Source: Pseudoxanthomonas sp. PXM02
GTDB taxonomy: Bacteria > Pseudomonadota > Gammaproteobacteria > Xanthomonadales > Xanthomonadaceae
Assembly: GCF_014851805.1 (NCBI RefSeq)
Contig: NZ_JACVAK010000002.1
Location: 1,054,001 to 1,118,000, forward strand
Length of the DNA stretch: 64,000 bases
Direction: 5' to 3'
The number at the start of each line of letters is the position of its first letter. Within the stretch, counting starts at the first letter, position 1. Below, piece after piece: positions 1 through 7,944 of this stretch. The notes under the pieces are model-generated. The model had not been told where the DNA came from. It worked only from the letters and a program-made list of their open reading frames with translations, and searched no databases. A program made the translations under genes and the position numbers.

Positions 1-392
1 CGAAGTACGACGAGTTCTTCAGCAGCGGCGTCAACATCGCCGACACGCAGTACTTCACCAACGCGCCCGAGTTCTCCGGTGCGTTGAATGTGGAGTACCG
101 CACCGACCTGGCCAACGGCGGCAACCTGTCCGCGCGCGTCGGCTATTCGTACCAGTCGGAAGTGTGGCCGACCACGGACCTGAGCCCGGTGATCAAGCAG
201 GAGGGCTATGGCCTGGTCAACGCCGGCGTGATCTGGAAGGTCAACGACGCGTGGAGCCTGTCGCTGCAGGGCACCAACCTGGCCGACGAGGAGTACCGGA
301 CCACCGGCTATAACATCGCCGCCTACGGCGTGCTGACCGGCTTCTACGGTCCGCCGCGCCAGTACAGCCTGACCGCGCGCTACGATTTCTGA
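1..392 (+). CDS. TonB-dependent receptor, C-terminal fragment (partial)
   Basis: The frame is open from the window edge (first full codon at 3) to a TGA at 390-392, so the 5' part of the gene lies outside. The visible ~129 residues alternate short polar and aromatic beta-strand segments. They include the NLADEEYRTTGYN segment typical of the last strands of TonB-dependent receptors, and the protein ends in YDF with the C-terminal Phe used by the BAM complex for outer-membrane insertion. It would be a beta-barrel taking up a ligand with TonB energy. The substrate cannot be told without the plug domain and the neighbours. Confidence 0.85.
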   Translation, partial: KYDEFFSSGVNIADTQYFTNAPEFSGALNVEYRTDLANGGNLSARVGYSYQSEVWPTTDLSPVIKQEGYGLVNAGVIWKVNDAWSLSLQGTNLADEEYRTTGYNIAAYGVLTGFYGPPRQYSLTARYDF

Positions 393-503
393 GCGCATCG
401 GCGACCTTGACGGGGACACGGCAACGGCGGGCGAAAGCCCGCCGTTGCTGCGTTATGCTCGCCGCATGCCACGCCATGCGCACCACGCCGGGGAATTGAC
501 GGG

Positions 504-3500
504 ATGCTGAGCGTCGGCATGGTGGTGTTCGCCGGCCTGCTGTGGCTGGGCGTGCTGTTCGGCTCCGCGCTGTATGCGGAGCGGCATCCGCGCGTACTGG
601 CGGTGCAGTGGCCGTACATCTATGCGCTGTCGCTGGCGGTGTACTGCACGTCGTGGACGTTCTTCGGCACGGTGACGCAGGCGGCGCGCTACGGCTGGCC
701 GCTGCCGCCGACCTTCGTGGGCACCATCCTGCTGTACGTGTTCGGCGCGTTCCTGCTGGTGCGGCTGGTGCGCATGGCGCGCGAGTCGAATGCGACGTCG
801 CTGGCCGACCTGATCGCCACGCGGCTCGGCAAGGACGGCTGGCTGGCCGCGACGGTGACGATGGTCGCCGCGCTGGGCCTGATTCCCTACATCGCGCTGC
901 AGCTGAAAGCCGTGGCGATGAGTTTCGCGCTGCTGACGCGCTCGCCCGGCAACGACGCGCTGCCCGCCTGGCAGGACAGTGCGCTGTACGTGGCGCTGGC
1001 GATGGCGGTGTTCGCCATGCTGTTCGGCACGCGCCGTGCGAGCGCGGTGGAACACAACCGTGGCCTGATCCTGGCGATGGCGTTCGAGTCGCTGTTCAAG
1101 CTGGCGGCGATGCTGGCGCTGGGGCTGTTCGTCTGGTTCGGGCTGCCCGACTTGCCGGTGGTCGCGCCCGTGCAGGCGCCGGCCTCCACCACGTATGGCT
1201 TCCTGCCGCTGGTGGCGCTGGGCGTGCTGGCGATGTTCACCCTGCCGCACCAGGTGCACGTGGGCGTGGTCGAGTGCCGCGATGAGCGCCACGTGCGCAC
1301 CGCGCGCTGGCTGTTTCCGCTGTACATGGTGCTGATGGCCGCGCCCTTGCTGCCGCTGGCGCGTGCCGGCGGTGCGATGTTCGGCGACGCGGTGCCGTCG
1401 GATCTCTACGTGCTGGCGCTGCCGCTGTCGCAGGGTCACCAGGGATTGGCGCTGCTGGCCTTCCTCGGCGGGCTGAGCGCGGCCACCGGCATGGTGGTGG
1501 TCAGCACGCTGACGCTGAGCCTGATGATCGGCAACCACTGGCTGGCGCCCGGCCTGTTGCGCGGTGGCTGGCTGCGCGGCAGCGGCGGCGACCTGCGCGG
1601 GGCCGTGCTGACGCAGCGCCGGGTCGGCATCGTGGCGGTGATGCTGCTGGCATGGGCGTACAGCCGGCTCGTCGCCGGCAACGACGCGCTCGCCGACGTC
1701 GGCGCGGTGTCGTTCTCGGCCTTGGCCACGCTGGCGCCCGCATTGGGCTTCGCCATCTGGCGGCCGCAGACGCCGCCGCGCGCGGTGATCGCCGGCATCG
1801 TCGCCGGCTTCGCGGTCTGGGTCTGGCTGTTGTTGTTGCCGGTGACGATGGATGCACGCGGCGTCGCGCCGGCCTGGTTGCAGGCGGGACCGTTCGGAGT
1901 CGCAGGTCTGTCGCCTGACGGCTTCTTCGGGCTCACCGGCTGGAGTCGCCTGGGTCGTGCGGTGGGCGTCAGCCTGTTCGCCGGCACGGTGGTGACGCTG
2001 CTGGTGATGGGCTGGCGCGGCAGCGCACCGCGGCGTGCCGACAGTCGCGGCTTCGATGCCAAGACGCTGCGCGATGCGGGCCGCCGCTTCCTGCCGCGTG
2101 AGCGGGTGGAGGAACTGTTGGTCGACGCACCGCGCAGTGGACCGGTGCCGGTACTGATCGAAGCGCGGCTCGAACGCGAGCTGGCGGCCGTGCTGGGTTC
2201 GGCGTCCGCGCGCCTGTTGCTGGATGCGGCGCGACGCGAAAGTGGCGATCTGGAAACCGTCGCTGCCATCGTCGGCGAGGTCTCGCAGGATCTGCGCTTC
2301 AACCAGCAGGTGCTGGAAGCGGCACTGCAGAACATGAGCCAGGGTATCAGCGTGATCGACCGCGACCAGCGGCTGGTGGCGTGGAACCGGCGCTATGCGC
2401 AGATGTTCGGTTTCCCGGCCGACGTGTTGCAGGTGGGGCGGCCGATCGCCGACCTGACCCGCTGGGCGTTGCACCGCATGCCGCAACGTGGCGATGACGA
2501 GCGCGCGCTGGAGCGACGGCTCGCTTTCATGCGCGCCGGTACGCCGCACCTGACGGAACGGGTGTTCCCCGATGGCAGCATCGTCGAGATCCGCGGCAAT
2601 CCGATGCCGGGCGGCGGCTTCGTGGCCACGTACACCGACGTGACCGCCTCGCGCCAGGCCGAGCGCGAACTGAAGCAGGCCAACGAGACGCTGGAGCAGC
2701 GCGTGGTCGAACGCACCACGCTGCTGGAAACCGCCAAGCGCGAAGCCGAGCACGCGAACGATGCGAAGAGCCGGTTCCTGACCGCGATCGGCCATGACCT
2801 GCTGCAACCCTTGCACGCGGCGCAACTTTTCACCGATGCGCTGTCGCAGCAGCTGCCGGAGACGCACCAGCGCGAGACCGCGTTGCAGGTGCGGGGCGCG
2901 CTGGACTCCACCACCGACCTGTTGACCGGGCTGCTCGACATGTCGCGCCTGGAGGCGGGCGGGCTGGTGCCGGAGCCGCGCGATCTGCCGTTGATGGAAG
3001 TGCTGGAACCGCTGGCGTCCGAATTCCGCGTGCTGGCGAACGAGCGTGGACTGTCGTTCGCCATGGTGCCGACGCGCGCGTGGGTGCACACCGATCCGCA
3101 GTTGTTGCGACGCATCCTGCAGAACTTCCTCGCCAACGCGGTGCGCTACACGGTGCGGGGGGGCGTGCTGATGGGCGTGCGCCGGATCGGCGATCGCCTG
3201 CGCGTGGAGGTGTGGGATACGGGGCCTGGCATTGCCGACGCGGACCAGCGCCGGATTTTCGAGGAGTTCCGTCGCGGCGACGACGTACCGGGGCAGGGGC
3301 TGGGACTGGGTCTGTCGATCGCCGATCGCATCGCCGTGCTGCTCGCGGCGCCACTGTCGCTGCGCAGCCGGGTGGGGCGCGGTGCGGTGTTCGCGGTCGA
3401 TCTGCCGCGGGTGGCGACGCCTGCGCCGGCCCCGGCGGCATTCGGCAAACCGGGACTCGCGGGTCGGCATGTACTGGCTGTGGACAACGATCCGGTCGCG

Positions 3501-3845
3501 CTGTCCGCGTTGCGGCAGGTGCTGGAAGGCTGGGGTTGTCGTGTCGCCACGGCAGGCGACGGCGTGGCGGCGGATGCCGCGTTGCGCATGCAGGTCGCGG
3601 ATCTCTGGCTGTTCGACTACCACCTGGACGACGGCGACACCGGCGTCGCGCTGGCCGAACGCCTGCGCGAATCGCATGGCCCTCGTCCCTGCCTGATCCT
3701 CACCGCCGACCAGACCGAGGCCGTGCGCCGCGCGGTTCGCGACGCAGACCTGCCATTGCTCGCCAAGCCGGTGCGGCCGCTGGCGCTGAAGTCGGTGCTG
3801 GATCGATTGCTCTCTGCGAGAGTCTCCGGTGTGGGAGCGACGTAA
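504..3845 (+). CDS. Sodium/solute-symporter-fused hybrid histidine kinase (SSS-PAS-HisKA-HATPase-REC)
   Basis: 1113 residues. The first ~520 are multi-pass membrane segments resembling the SSS/SLC5 transporter fold, as in CbrA-type sensors. A PAS-like region around 605-710 (NMSQGISVIDRDQRLVAWN) is followed by a coiled-coil linker. The HisKA box holds His764 in AIGHDLLQPLHAAQLF, then comes an HATPase (N box around NFLANAVRY, G boxes DTGPGIAD and GLGLGLSIAD). A C-terminal receiver follows, with phospho-acceptor Asp1038 (LFDYHL) and the conserved Lys in LLAKPVRP. It is probably an inner-membrane sensor coupling solute binding or transport to phosphorelay; the solute and the output partner are unknown. 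It appears monocistronic. Its TAA stop lies inside a palindromic repeat that starts at 3831. Confidence 0.93.
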   Translation: MLSVGMVVFAGLLWLGVLFGSALYAERHPRVLAVQWPYIYALSLAVYCTSWTFFGTVTQAARYGWPLPPTFVGTILLYVFGAFLLVRLVRMARESNATSLADLIATRLGKDGWLAATVTMVAALGLIPYIALQLKAVAMSFALLTRSPGNDALPAWQDSALYVALAMAVFAMLFGTRRASAVEHNRGLILAMAFESLFKLAAMLALGLFVWFGLPDLPVVAPVQAPASTTYGFLPLVALGVLAMFTLPHQVHVGVVECRDERHVRTARWLFPLYMVLMAAPLLPLARAGGAMFGDAVPSDLYVLALPLSQGHQGLALLAFLGGLSAATGMVVVSTLTLSLMIGNHWLAPGLLRGGWLRGSGGDLRGAVLTQRRVGIVAVMLLAWAYSRLVAGNDALADVGAVSFSALATLAPALGFAIWRPQTPPRAVIAGIVAGFAVWVWLLLLPVTMDARGVAPAWLQAGPFGVAGLSPDGFFGLTGWSRLGRAVGVSLFAGTVVTLLVMGWRGSAPRRADSRGFDAKTLRDAGRRFLPRERVEELLVDAPRSGPVPVLIEARLERELAAVLGSASARLLLDAARRESGDLETVAAIVGEVSQDLRFNQQVLEAALQNMSQGISVIDRDQRLVAWNRRYAQMFGFPADVLQVGRPIADLTRWALHRMPQRGDDERALERRLAFMRAGTPHLTERVFPDGSIVEIRGNPMPGGGFVATYTDVTASRQAERELKQANETLEQRVVERTTLLETAKREAEHANDAKSRFLTAIGHDLLQPLHAAQLFTDALSQQLPETHQRETALQVRGALDSTTDLLTGLLDMSRLEAGGLVPEPRDLPLMEVLEPLASEFRVLANERGLSFAMVPTRAWVHTDPQLLRRILQNFLANAVRYTVRGGVLMGVRRIGDRLRVEVWDTGPGIADADQRRIFEEFRRGDDVPGQGLGLGLSIADRIAVLLAAPLSLRSRVGRGAVFAVDLPRVATPAPAPAAFGKPGLAGRHVLAVDNDPVALSALRQVLEGWGCRVATAGDGVAADAALRMQVADLWLFDYHLDDGDTGVALAERLRESHGPRPCLILTADQTEAVRRAVRDADLPLLAKPVRPLALKSVLDRLLSARVSGVGAT

Positions 3846-3896
3846 GTCGCGATTCCGGGTTTGTCGGTGGCCCATCGCGACTCACGTCGCTCCCAC
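3831..3896. repeat. REP-type palindromic element, copy 1
   Basis: Left arm 3831-3853 starts gtgggagcgacgtaagtcgc; right arm 3874-3896 is its reverse complement with one mismatch, and the spacer is 20 bases. The same arm pair occurs at 9793-9897 and 62809-62881. The left arm overlaps the last codons and the TAA stop of the upstream kinase gene, so the element supplies that protein's C-terminus (VGAT). In RNA it would fold into a long hairpin and could end or stabilise the kinase transcript; that role is inferred. Confidence 0.9.
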
Positions 3897-3940
3897 GACA
3901 GCCAAGGCTAGAATGCGCGCCTGCATTCCGGAACCCTCGC

Positions 3941-4429
3941 ATGCCCTACACCCCCATCGTCGCCACGCTCGGTTATGTGCTGTCCCCCGATCGTTCGCAG
4001 GTCCTGCTGATCCACCGCAACGCGCGCCCCGATGACCAGCATCTGGGCAAGTACAACGGGTTGGGTGGCAAGATCGAACGCGACGAAGACGTCGTGGCCG
4101 GCATGCGCCGCGAGATCCACGAGGAAGCCGGCATCGACTGCGACGCGATGACGCTGCGCGGCACGATCAGCTGGCCGGGCTTCGGCAAGAACGGCGAGGA
4201 CTGGCTGGGCTTCGTCTTCGTCATCACCGCCTACAGCGGCACGCCGTTTGAGACCAATCCCGAAGGCACGCTGGAGTGGGTGCCGGTGGAGAAGATCATG
4301 GAGCTGCCCCTGTGGGATGGCGACCGCCACTTCCTGCCGCTGGTGTTCGACGACGATCCGCGCGGCTTCCACGGCGTCATGCCGTACCGCGATGGCCGCA
4401 TGGTGTCGTGGAACTTCTCGCGCATCTAG
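3941..4429 (+). CDS. Nudix hydrolase, MutT/8-oxo-dGTP diphosphatase-like
   Basis: 162 residues with a complete Nudix box: Gly43, Glu49, Arg57-Glu58, Glu61-Glu62 and Gly64 fit GX5EX7REUXEEXGU. The N-terminal VATLGYVLSPDRSQVLLIHR and the segment WPGFGKNGEDWLGFVFVI resemble the 8-oxo-dGTP/oxidised-purine hydrolases of the MutT/MTH1 group. It would cleave a nucleoside diphosphate-linked substrate with Mg2+, most simply to clean oxidised nucleotides from the pool. The ATG at 3941 is chosen because the frame reads openly upstream through the kinase gene and the repeat without coding character. A TAGAAT hexamer sits about 30 bases upstream and could be the -10 element. Confidence 0.85.
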   Translation: MPYTPIVATLGYVLSPDRSQVLLIHRNARPDDQHLGKYNGLGGKIERDEDVVAGMRREIHEEAGIDCDAMTLRGTISWPGFGKNGEDWLGFVFVITAYSGTPFETNPEGTLEWVPVEKIMELPLWDGDRHFLPLVFDDDPRGFHGVMPYRDGRMVSWNFSRI

Positions 4430-4460
4430 GCATCGGATACGCAGTTGTGTGGAGGGGATG

Positions 4461-5870
4461 TCAGTAACTTACTGCCACGGCATCGCGTGGCACGTGCCTG
4501 CCGTTGATAGGCATGTCGAGCAGTTGCGGCCAGTTGAGCCTGATGACCTCCAGGAAGACCGAGCCGTCGTGTCGCGCCTGCACAGGAACCGCGAGCAACG
4601 CCTCCAGTATCTCCCTGCAGTTGTAAGCCACGTGGGTGTCCATTGCGATGTCGCTTTCCGCGGCGATCCCGGAGAGCCATGCCCCCATCCTGTGTTCCCA
4701 GTTGAAGAGATCGAACCGGTTCATCCCTTCGACACGCCAGAAACCGACACGCTCAGCCCATTCCGCGAAGGCCGCTTCGTCGTGCTCGCGATTCTCGGGC
4801 ATGCCGCACCAGCCCTTGGCCAGATCCCTTGCACGCTGGAGCGGGAAGCAGCGATTCGGGTCCCGGTAGAAGCAGCGCCCCACTTCACCGAGGCTTGATC
4901 TCAGGTGGAGGGCACGGGGTGGGAAATGCCGGAGGTATGCATAGGCGCCGCGCCAGAAGTGGGGGCGGGGGGCGTTGAGGAACATCAGTTCGCGCAGCTG
5001 ACGCGGCAGTGCTTCATGCGTGGGAAGCACGATATGGCGCAGATCGAGTCGCTTTGCCGCCGCGGTGCCGAAGTCCACGTCCACGAGGTGGTGGTTGCCG
5101 TTGGAGTAGGTGAAGTAGTGGAATCGATCTCGAAACTCCCGGCACGCGGACAACATCGTCCGGCTGTCCAGTCCGGCGGTAAGCGAGAACAGCAGGTCGT
5201 CACGCGCGTGCGCGAGACCGCGTGCGGTTGCCCTCAACATGGCGGCTACCTTGTCGGCAGCCTCGTCAACCGAGTAGACGGGAAGTCCTGCCCGTGGCCA
5301 GAAGCGCGTCAGGCCGCCCGTCGCGACATCGAGCAGCTGGTTGGGCGTCAGGATGTGTACGTGCTTCCAGAGCGTCGCATCGCCGGGCAGGCCATACATG
5401 CCACGGCGCGCAAGTTGCGCCTCCACCCCGGGGCGGGGCGTGTCGCCGATGACCTTCGCCACGAGGGATGCGTGGGAAGCTGCGATATCCGGTGCTGTGG
5501 GGGCATAGAACACGGATCGGGTTGCCGCGGCATCGGCGGCGATCAGGATGCTTCCTACTTCAACACGCACGATGACGAAGCGCCCGGACCACCCGTCGGA
5601 TCGAGCCAGCATTGCATCCAGATCGAGATTGGCAGCCTCCTCGACCAGGCTTTGCGGCGCATGGGCGGGTCGTCGGATATCGAAGACATGGCCAAGGATG
5701 CAGACCTGCCCCTTCTCGCCGGCTGCCGCATGTACTTCCAGGCGGGGATCGCGCCAAAGCACCAGTCTTCCGATCTGCATGCGGACCCAGTCGGGCCTCG
5801 GCGGCAGAAGTCCGGGAGGGCCGAGCAGGAAGCCCCGCGCATAGAGGGCATCGTCGTGTCCGGTGTCCAT
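4461..5870 (-). CDS. Asparagine synthetase-like protein with degenerate glutaminase domain
   Basis: 469 residues, shorter than AsnB (about 550). The C-terminal half has an ATP-pyrophosphatase loop SLTAGLDS (229-236) and downstream acidic and aromatic segments (HYFTYSNGNHHLVDVD), as in class B asparagine synthetases, beta-lactam synthetases and lasso-peptide cyclases. The N-terminal ~180 residues have Ntn-like remnants (LSRSDGWSGRFVIV-type pattern, AADAAATRSVFY) but no catalytic Cys at position 2. Glutamine hydrolysis is therefore unlikely; the enzyme would use ammonia or adenylate another carboxylate. It stands alone: no precursor peptide, protease or sugar-biosynthesis gene is adjacent. The DnaA-box duplication lies 200-430 bases upstream of its start. 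The substrate is unknown. Confidence 0.8.
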   Translation of the reverse strand: MDTGHDDALYARGFLLGPPGLLPPRPDWVRMQIGRLVLWRDPRLEVHAAAGEKGQVCILGHVFDIRRPAHAPQSLVEEAANLDLDAMLARSDGWSGRFVIVRVEVGSILIAADAAATRSVFYAPTAPDIAASHASLVAKVIGDTPRPGVEAQLARRGMYGLPGDATLWKHVHILTPNQLLDVATGGLTRFWPRAGLPVYSVDEAADKVAAMLRATARGLAHARDDLLFSLTAGLDSRTMLSACREFRDRFHYFTYSNGNHHLVDVDFGTAAAKRLDLRHIVLPTHEALPRQLRELMFLNAPRPHFWRGAYAYLRHFPPRALHLRSSLGEVGRCFYRDPNRCFPLQRARDLAKGWCGMPENREHDEAAFAEWAERVGFWRVEGMNRFDLFNWEHRMGAWLSGIAAESDIAMDTHVAYNCREILEALLAVPVQARHDGSVFLEVIRLNWPQLLDMPINGRHVPRDAVAVSY

Positions 5871-6068
5871 CGGCTATGGCGTGTTGCACGCGACTGCGTG
5901 CGGCAGGAAGGTCAACGGGACCGGATGAGCTCGTTTTCTAAGGTCCACCGGATGTCGCCTCGATGCGGATCGCGCGTGCTTGGCGTCAGGAGCTGTTGGC
6001 GCATTGTCGCGTGCTTTGAAGGACGTCTGTCAAGGTGTTCTGCTCCGCGTTTCGCGGGCCCCCGCCGA

Positions 6069-6294
6069 CTGTCCACAGGGCGTGTGGATGGTCTGTCGAT
6101 CAACATGTGGATAAGCCGCGGCACGCCTTGCAGCGCAACGCTGTCAAGGTGGGTGGCGAAAAAATGGCCAGTGTGGGATTGGCCCCGGCCACGAGTTGTC
6201 CACACCCGGTGTGGATGGTCTGTCGATCAACATGTGGATAAGCACCGGCATGCCTTACGGCGCAATGCTGTCAAGCGGGGTGGCGAAAAAATGA
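6069..6294. repeat. Tandem duplication carrying a DnaA-box cluster
   Basis: Two ~97-base units, about 6070-6167 and 6198-6294, lie with a period of 127. A stretch of about 35 bases (6082-6116 and 6209-6243) is identical between them. Each unit holds a perfect DnaA box tgtggataa (6106-6114 and 6233-6241, i.e. TTATCCACA on the minus strand), a weaker tgtggatgg (6083-6091 and 6210-6218) and an inverted box (ctgtccaca 6069-6077; ttgtccaca 6196-6204, one mismatch). Both units end in ggcgaaaaaatg. The surrounding 5871-6366 interval has no gene I can support. Replication genes are absent, so this is not obviously oriC. Confidence 0.75.
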
Positions 6295-6366
6295 CCGCGC
6301 CGCGACATGACAGGTCCACGCCAGATTCGACCTCATCACGACATCGCCGACAGAGATCGTTGAATC

Positions 6367-7032
6367 TCAGCCTTCGATCTGCCGCGCCGGATCCGCCAGT
6401 TCCAGTTCGCGCAGCACCACGCCGGCCTGGGTGCGGTTGCGCACGCCCAGGCGGTCGAAGATCGCGGAGAGGTGCGCCTTGACGGTGCGTTCCTGCACGT
6501 CGAGACGATCGGCGATCTGCTTGTTCAACAGGCCTTGCGCCACCAGGGTCAGCACGCGGAACTGCTGCGGCGAAAGGCTCGCCAGGCGACCGGCGAGCTC
6601 GGTGTCGTGTTCGGAGGACTGCGAGCGCGCGACCGCGCCGCGCAGCGAGGCCGGAAGCCACTGCTCGCAGGCCAGCACGCTGCGGATCGCGTCGCGCAGC
6701 TCGTCCAGTCCCGAGCTCTTCGGCAGATAGCCCGCCGCGCCGTGGTCCAGTGCCCGGCGGACCACGCGCGGATCGTCGTTCGCGGACACCACCACCACCG
6801 CGACTGCCGGAAACTGCGCGCGGATCGCCGCCAGGCCGGCGAGCCCGTGGTTGCCGGGCATGTGCAGGTCCAGCAGCACCAGGTCGATGTCGTCGTGCGC
6901 TTCCAGCGTGGCGATAACGCCGTCCAGCGACTCGGCCTCGCGCACCGACAGCTGCGCCACGGCGTCCGCGGCCGCGCCACGCAACGCGGCACGGAACAGC
7001 GGATGGTCGTCGGCAATCAGGAGGTTGGGCAT
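6367..7032 (-). CDS. NarL/FixJ-type LuxR-family response regulator
   Basis: 221 residues from the ATG at 7032. An N-terminal receiver has the acidic pair Asp8-Asp9, phospho-acceptor Asp55 (LLDLHMPG) and the switch Ser/Lys region VVVVSANDD ... YLPKSS. A linker leads to a C-terminal LuxR-type helix-turn-helix (LSPQQFRVLTLVAQGLLNKQIADRLDVQERTVKAHL). It should bind DNA after phosphorylation by a cognate kinase that is not in this interval. It starts 10 bases after the stop of the 3-hydroxybutyrate dehydrogenase gene on the same strand, so both are likely co-transcribed. A link to 3-hydroxybutyrate or PHB control is inferred from position only. Confidence 0.9.
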   Translation of the reverse strand: MPNLLIADDHPLFRAALRGAAADAVAQLSVREAESLDGVIATLEAHDDIDLVLLDLHMPGNHGLAGLAAIRAQFPAVAVVVVSANDDPRVVRRALDHGAAGYLPKSSGLDELRDAIRSVLACEQWLPASLRGAVARSQSSEHDTELAGRLASLSPQQFRVLTLVAQGLLNKQIADRLDVQERTVKAHLSAIFDRLGVRNRTQAGVVLRELELADPARQIEG

Positions 7033-7042
7033 GCGATGTTGC

Positions 7043-7810
7043 TTACTGCACCGTCCAGCCGCCATCCACCACGATCGTCTGGCCGGTGATGTTGCGCGCG
7101 GCGGGCGAGGTGAGGAAGGCGGTGATGCCGGCCAGTTCGTCCAGGCCGATGAACACGCCCTTCGGCATCGGCTTCAGCATCACCTGGGTGACCACGTCGG
7201 CCTCGGAGATGCCGCGTGTGCGGGCTTGGTCGGCGATCTGCTTGTCGACCAGCGGCGTCTTCACGTAGCTGGGGCAGACCGTGTTGATGGTGATGTCGGT
7301 GTCGGCGGTTTCCAGCGCCAGCACCTTGGAGAACCCGACCAGACCGTGCTTGGCTGCGACATACGCGCTCTTGTACGGACTGGCGACCAATGCGTGGATG
7401 CTGCCGATGTTGACGATGCGGCCGAAACCGCGTTCGCGCATGCCGGGCAGCACCGCGCGGGTCAGGCGGGCGACGCCCACCAGCATCACCTGCACCAGGA
7501 AGTCCCATTTCTCGATGGGGAAATCCTCCAGCGGCGAAACATGCTGCAGACCGGCGTTGTTGACCAGCACGTCGATGGGGCGCGAGATCGTCGCCAGTGC
7601 CGCGTCGATGCTGTCCTGCGAGGTGACGTCCAGCGCGACCGCCTCGGCGGAGCCGCCTTCGGTGCGGATCTGCGTGGCGACCGCTTCGGCGGCGTCGAGA
7701 TTGAGGTCGCTGACGATGACGTGGCGACCGGCTTCGGCCAACTGCGCGGCGATGCCGGCGCCGATGCCGCTGGCCGCGCCAGTGATGAGGAGGGTGTGGG
7801 TAGGTTGCAT
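7043..7810 (-). CDS. bdhA: 3-Hydroxybutyrate dehydrogenase (short-chain dehydrogenase)
   Basis: 255 residues of classical SDR: NAD-binding TGAASGIG (10-17), NNAG (84-87), catalytic Ser137, Tyr150 and Lys154 (YVAAKHG). The signature NNAGLQHVSPLEDFP, the KTPLVDKQI segment and the C-terminal TGQTIVVDGGWTVQ match D-3-hydroxybutyrate dehydrogenases. It oxidises D-3-hydroxybutyrate to acetoacetate with NAD+ in the cytoplasm, the step after PHB depolymerisation. A GGAG sequence lies 6-10 bases before the ATG. It diverges from the 3HB-oligomer hydrolase gene at 7945 and precedes the response regulator. Confidence 0.92.
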   Translation of the reverse strand: MQPTHTLLITGAASGIGAGIAAQLAEAGRHVIVSDLNLDAAEAVATQIRTEGGSAEAVALDVTSQDSIDAALATISRPIDVLVNNAGLQHVSPLEDFPIEKWDFLVQVMLVGVARLTRAVLPGMRERGFGRIVNIGSIHALVASPYKSAYVAAKHGLVGFSKVLALETADTDITINTVCPSYVKTPLVDKQIADQARTRGISEADVVTQVMLKPMPKGVFIGLDELAGITAFLTSPAARNITGQTIVVDGGWTVQ

Positions 7811-7944
7811 GGGGGGGACTCCTGCGTGTCGTCGCTAGCGTAGCAGGCAGCCGCGCGCGGTTCGTGGTACCAAAGTACGATGACGGCGCTTTCCCCGGAG
7901 GGTAGTTTCGTGGCACTGACCGGAACCCTGGACGCTTTCCACGC

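Noticed and set aside
453-3875. A very long open frame on the minus strand opposite the hybrid kinase
   Set aside because: It mirrors the kinase's GC-rich third positions, is composed of Arg, His and Gln-rich low-complexity sequence and has no domain.
4461-5870. Lasso-peptide cyclase
   Set aside because: The fold is related, but no precursor, B-protein or transporter gene is adjacent.
6069-6294. Chromosome replication origin
   Set aside because: DnaA boxes are present, but dnaA, dnaN, rpmH, gyrB, parAB and a clear AT-rich unwinding region are missing.
4905-6482. A 525-codon plus-strand frame covering the DnaA-box repeats
   Set aside because: It runs antisense to the asparagine-synthetase-like gene and into the response regulator; no coding character.
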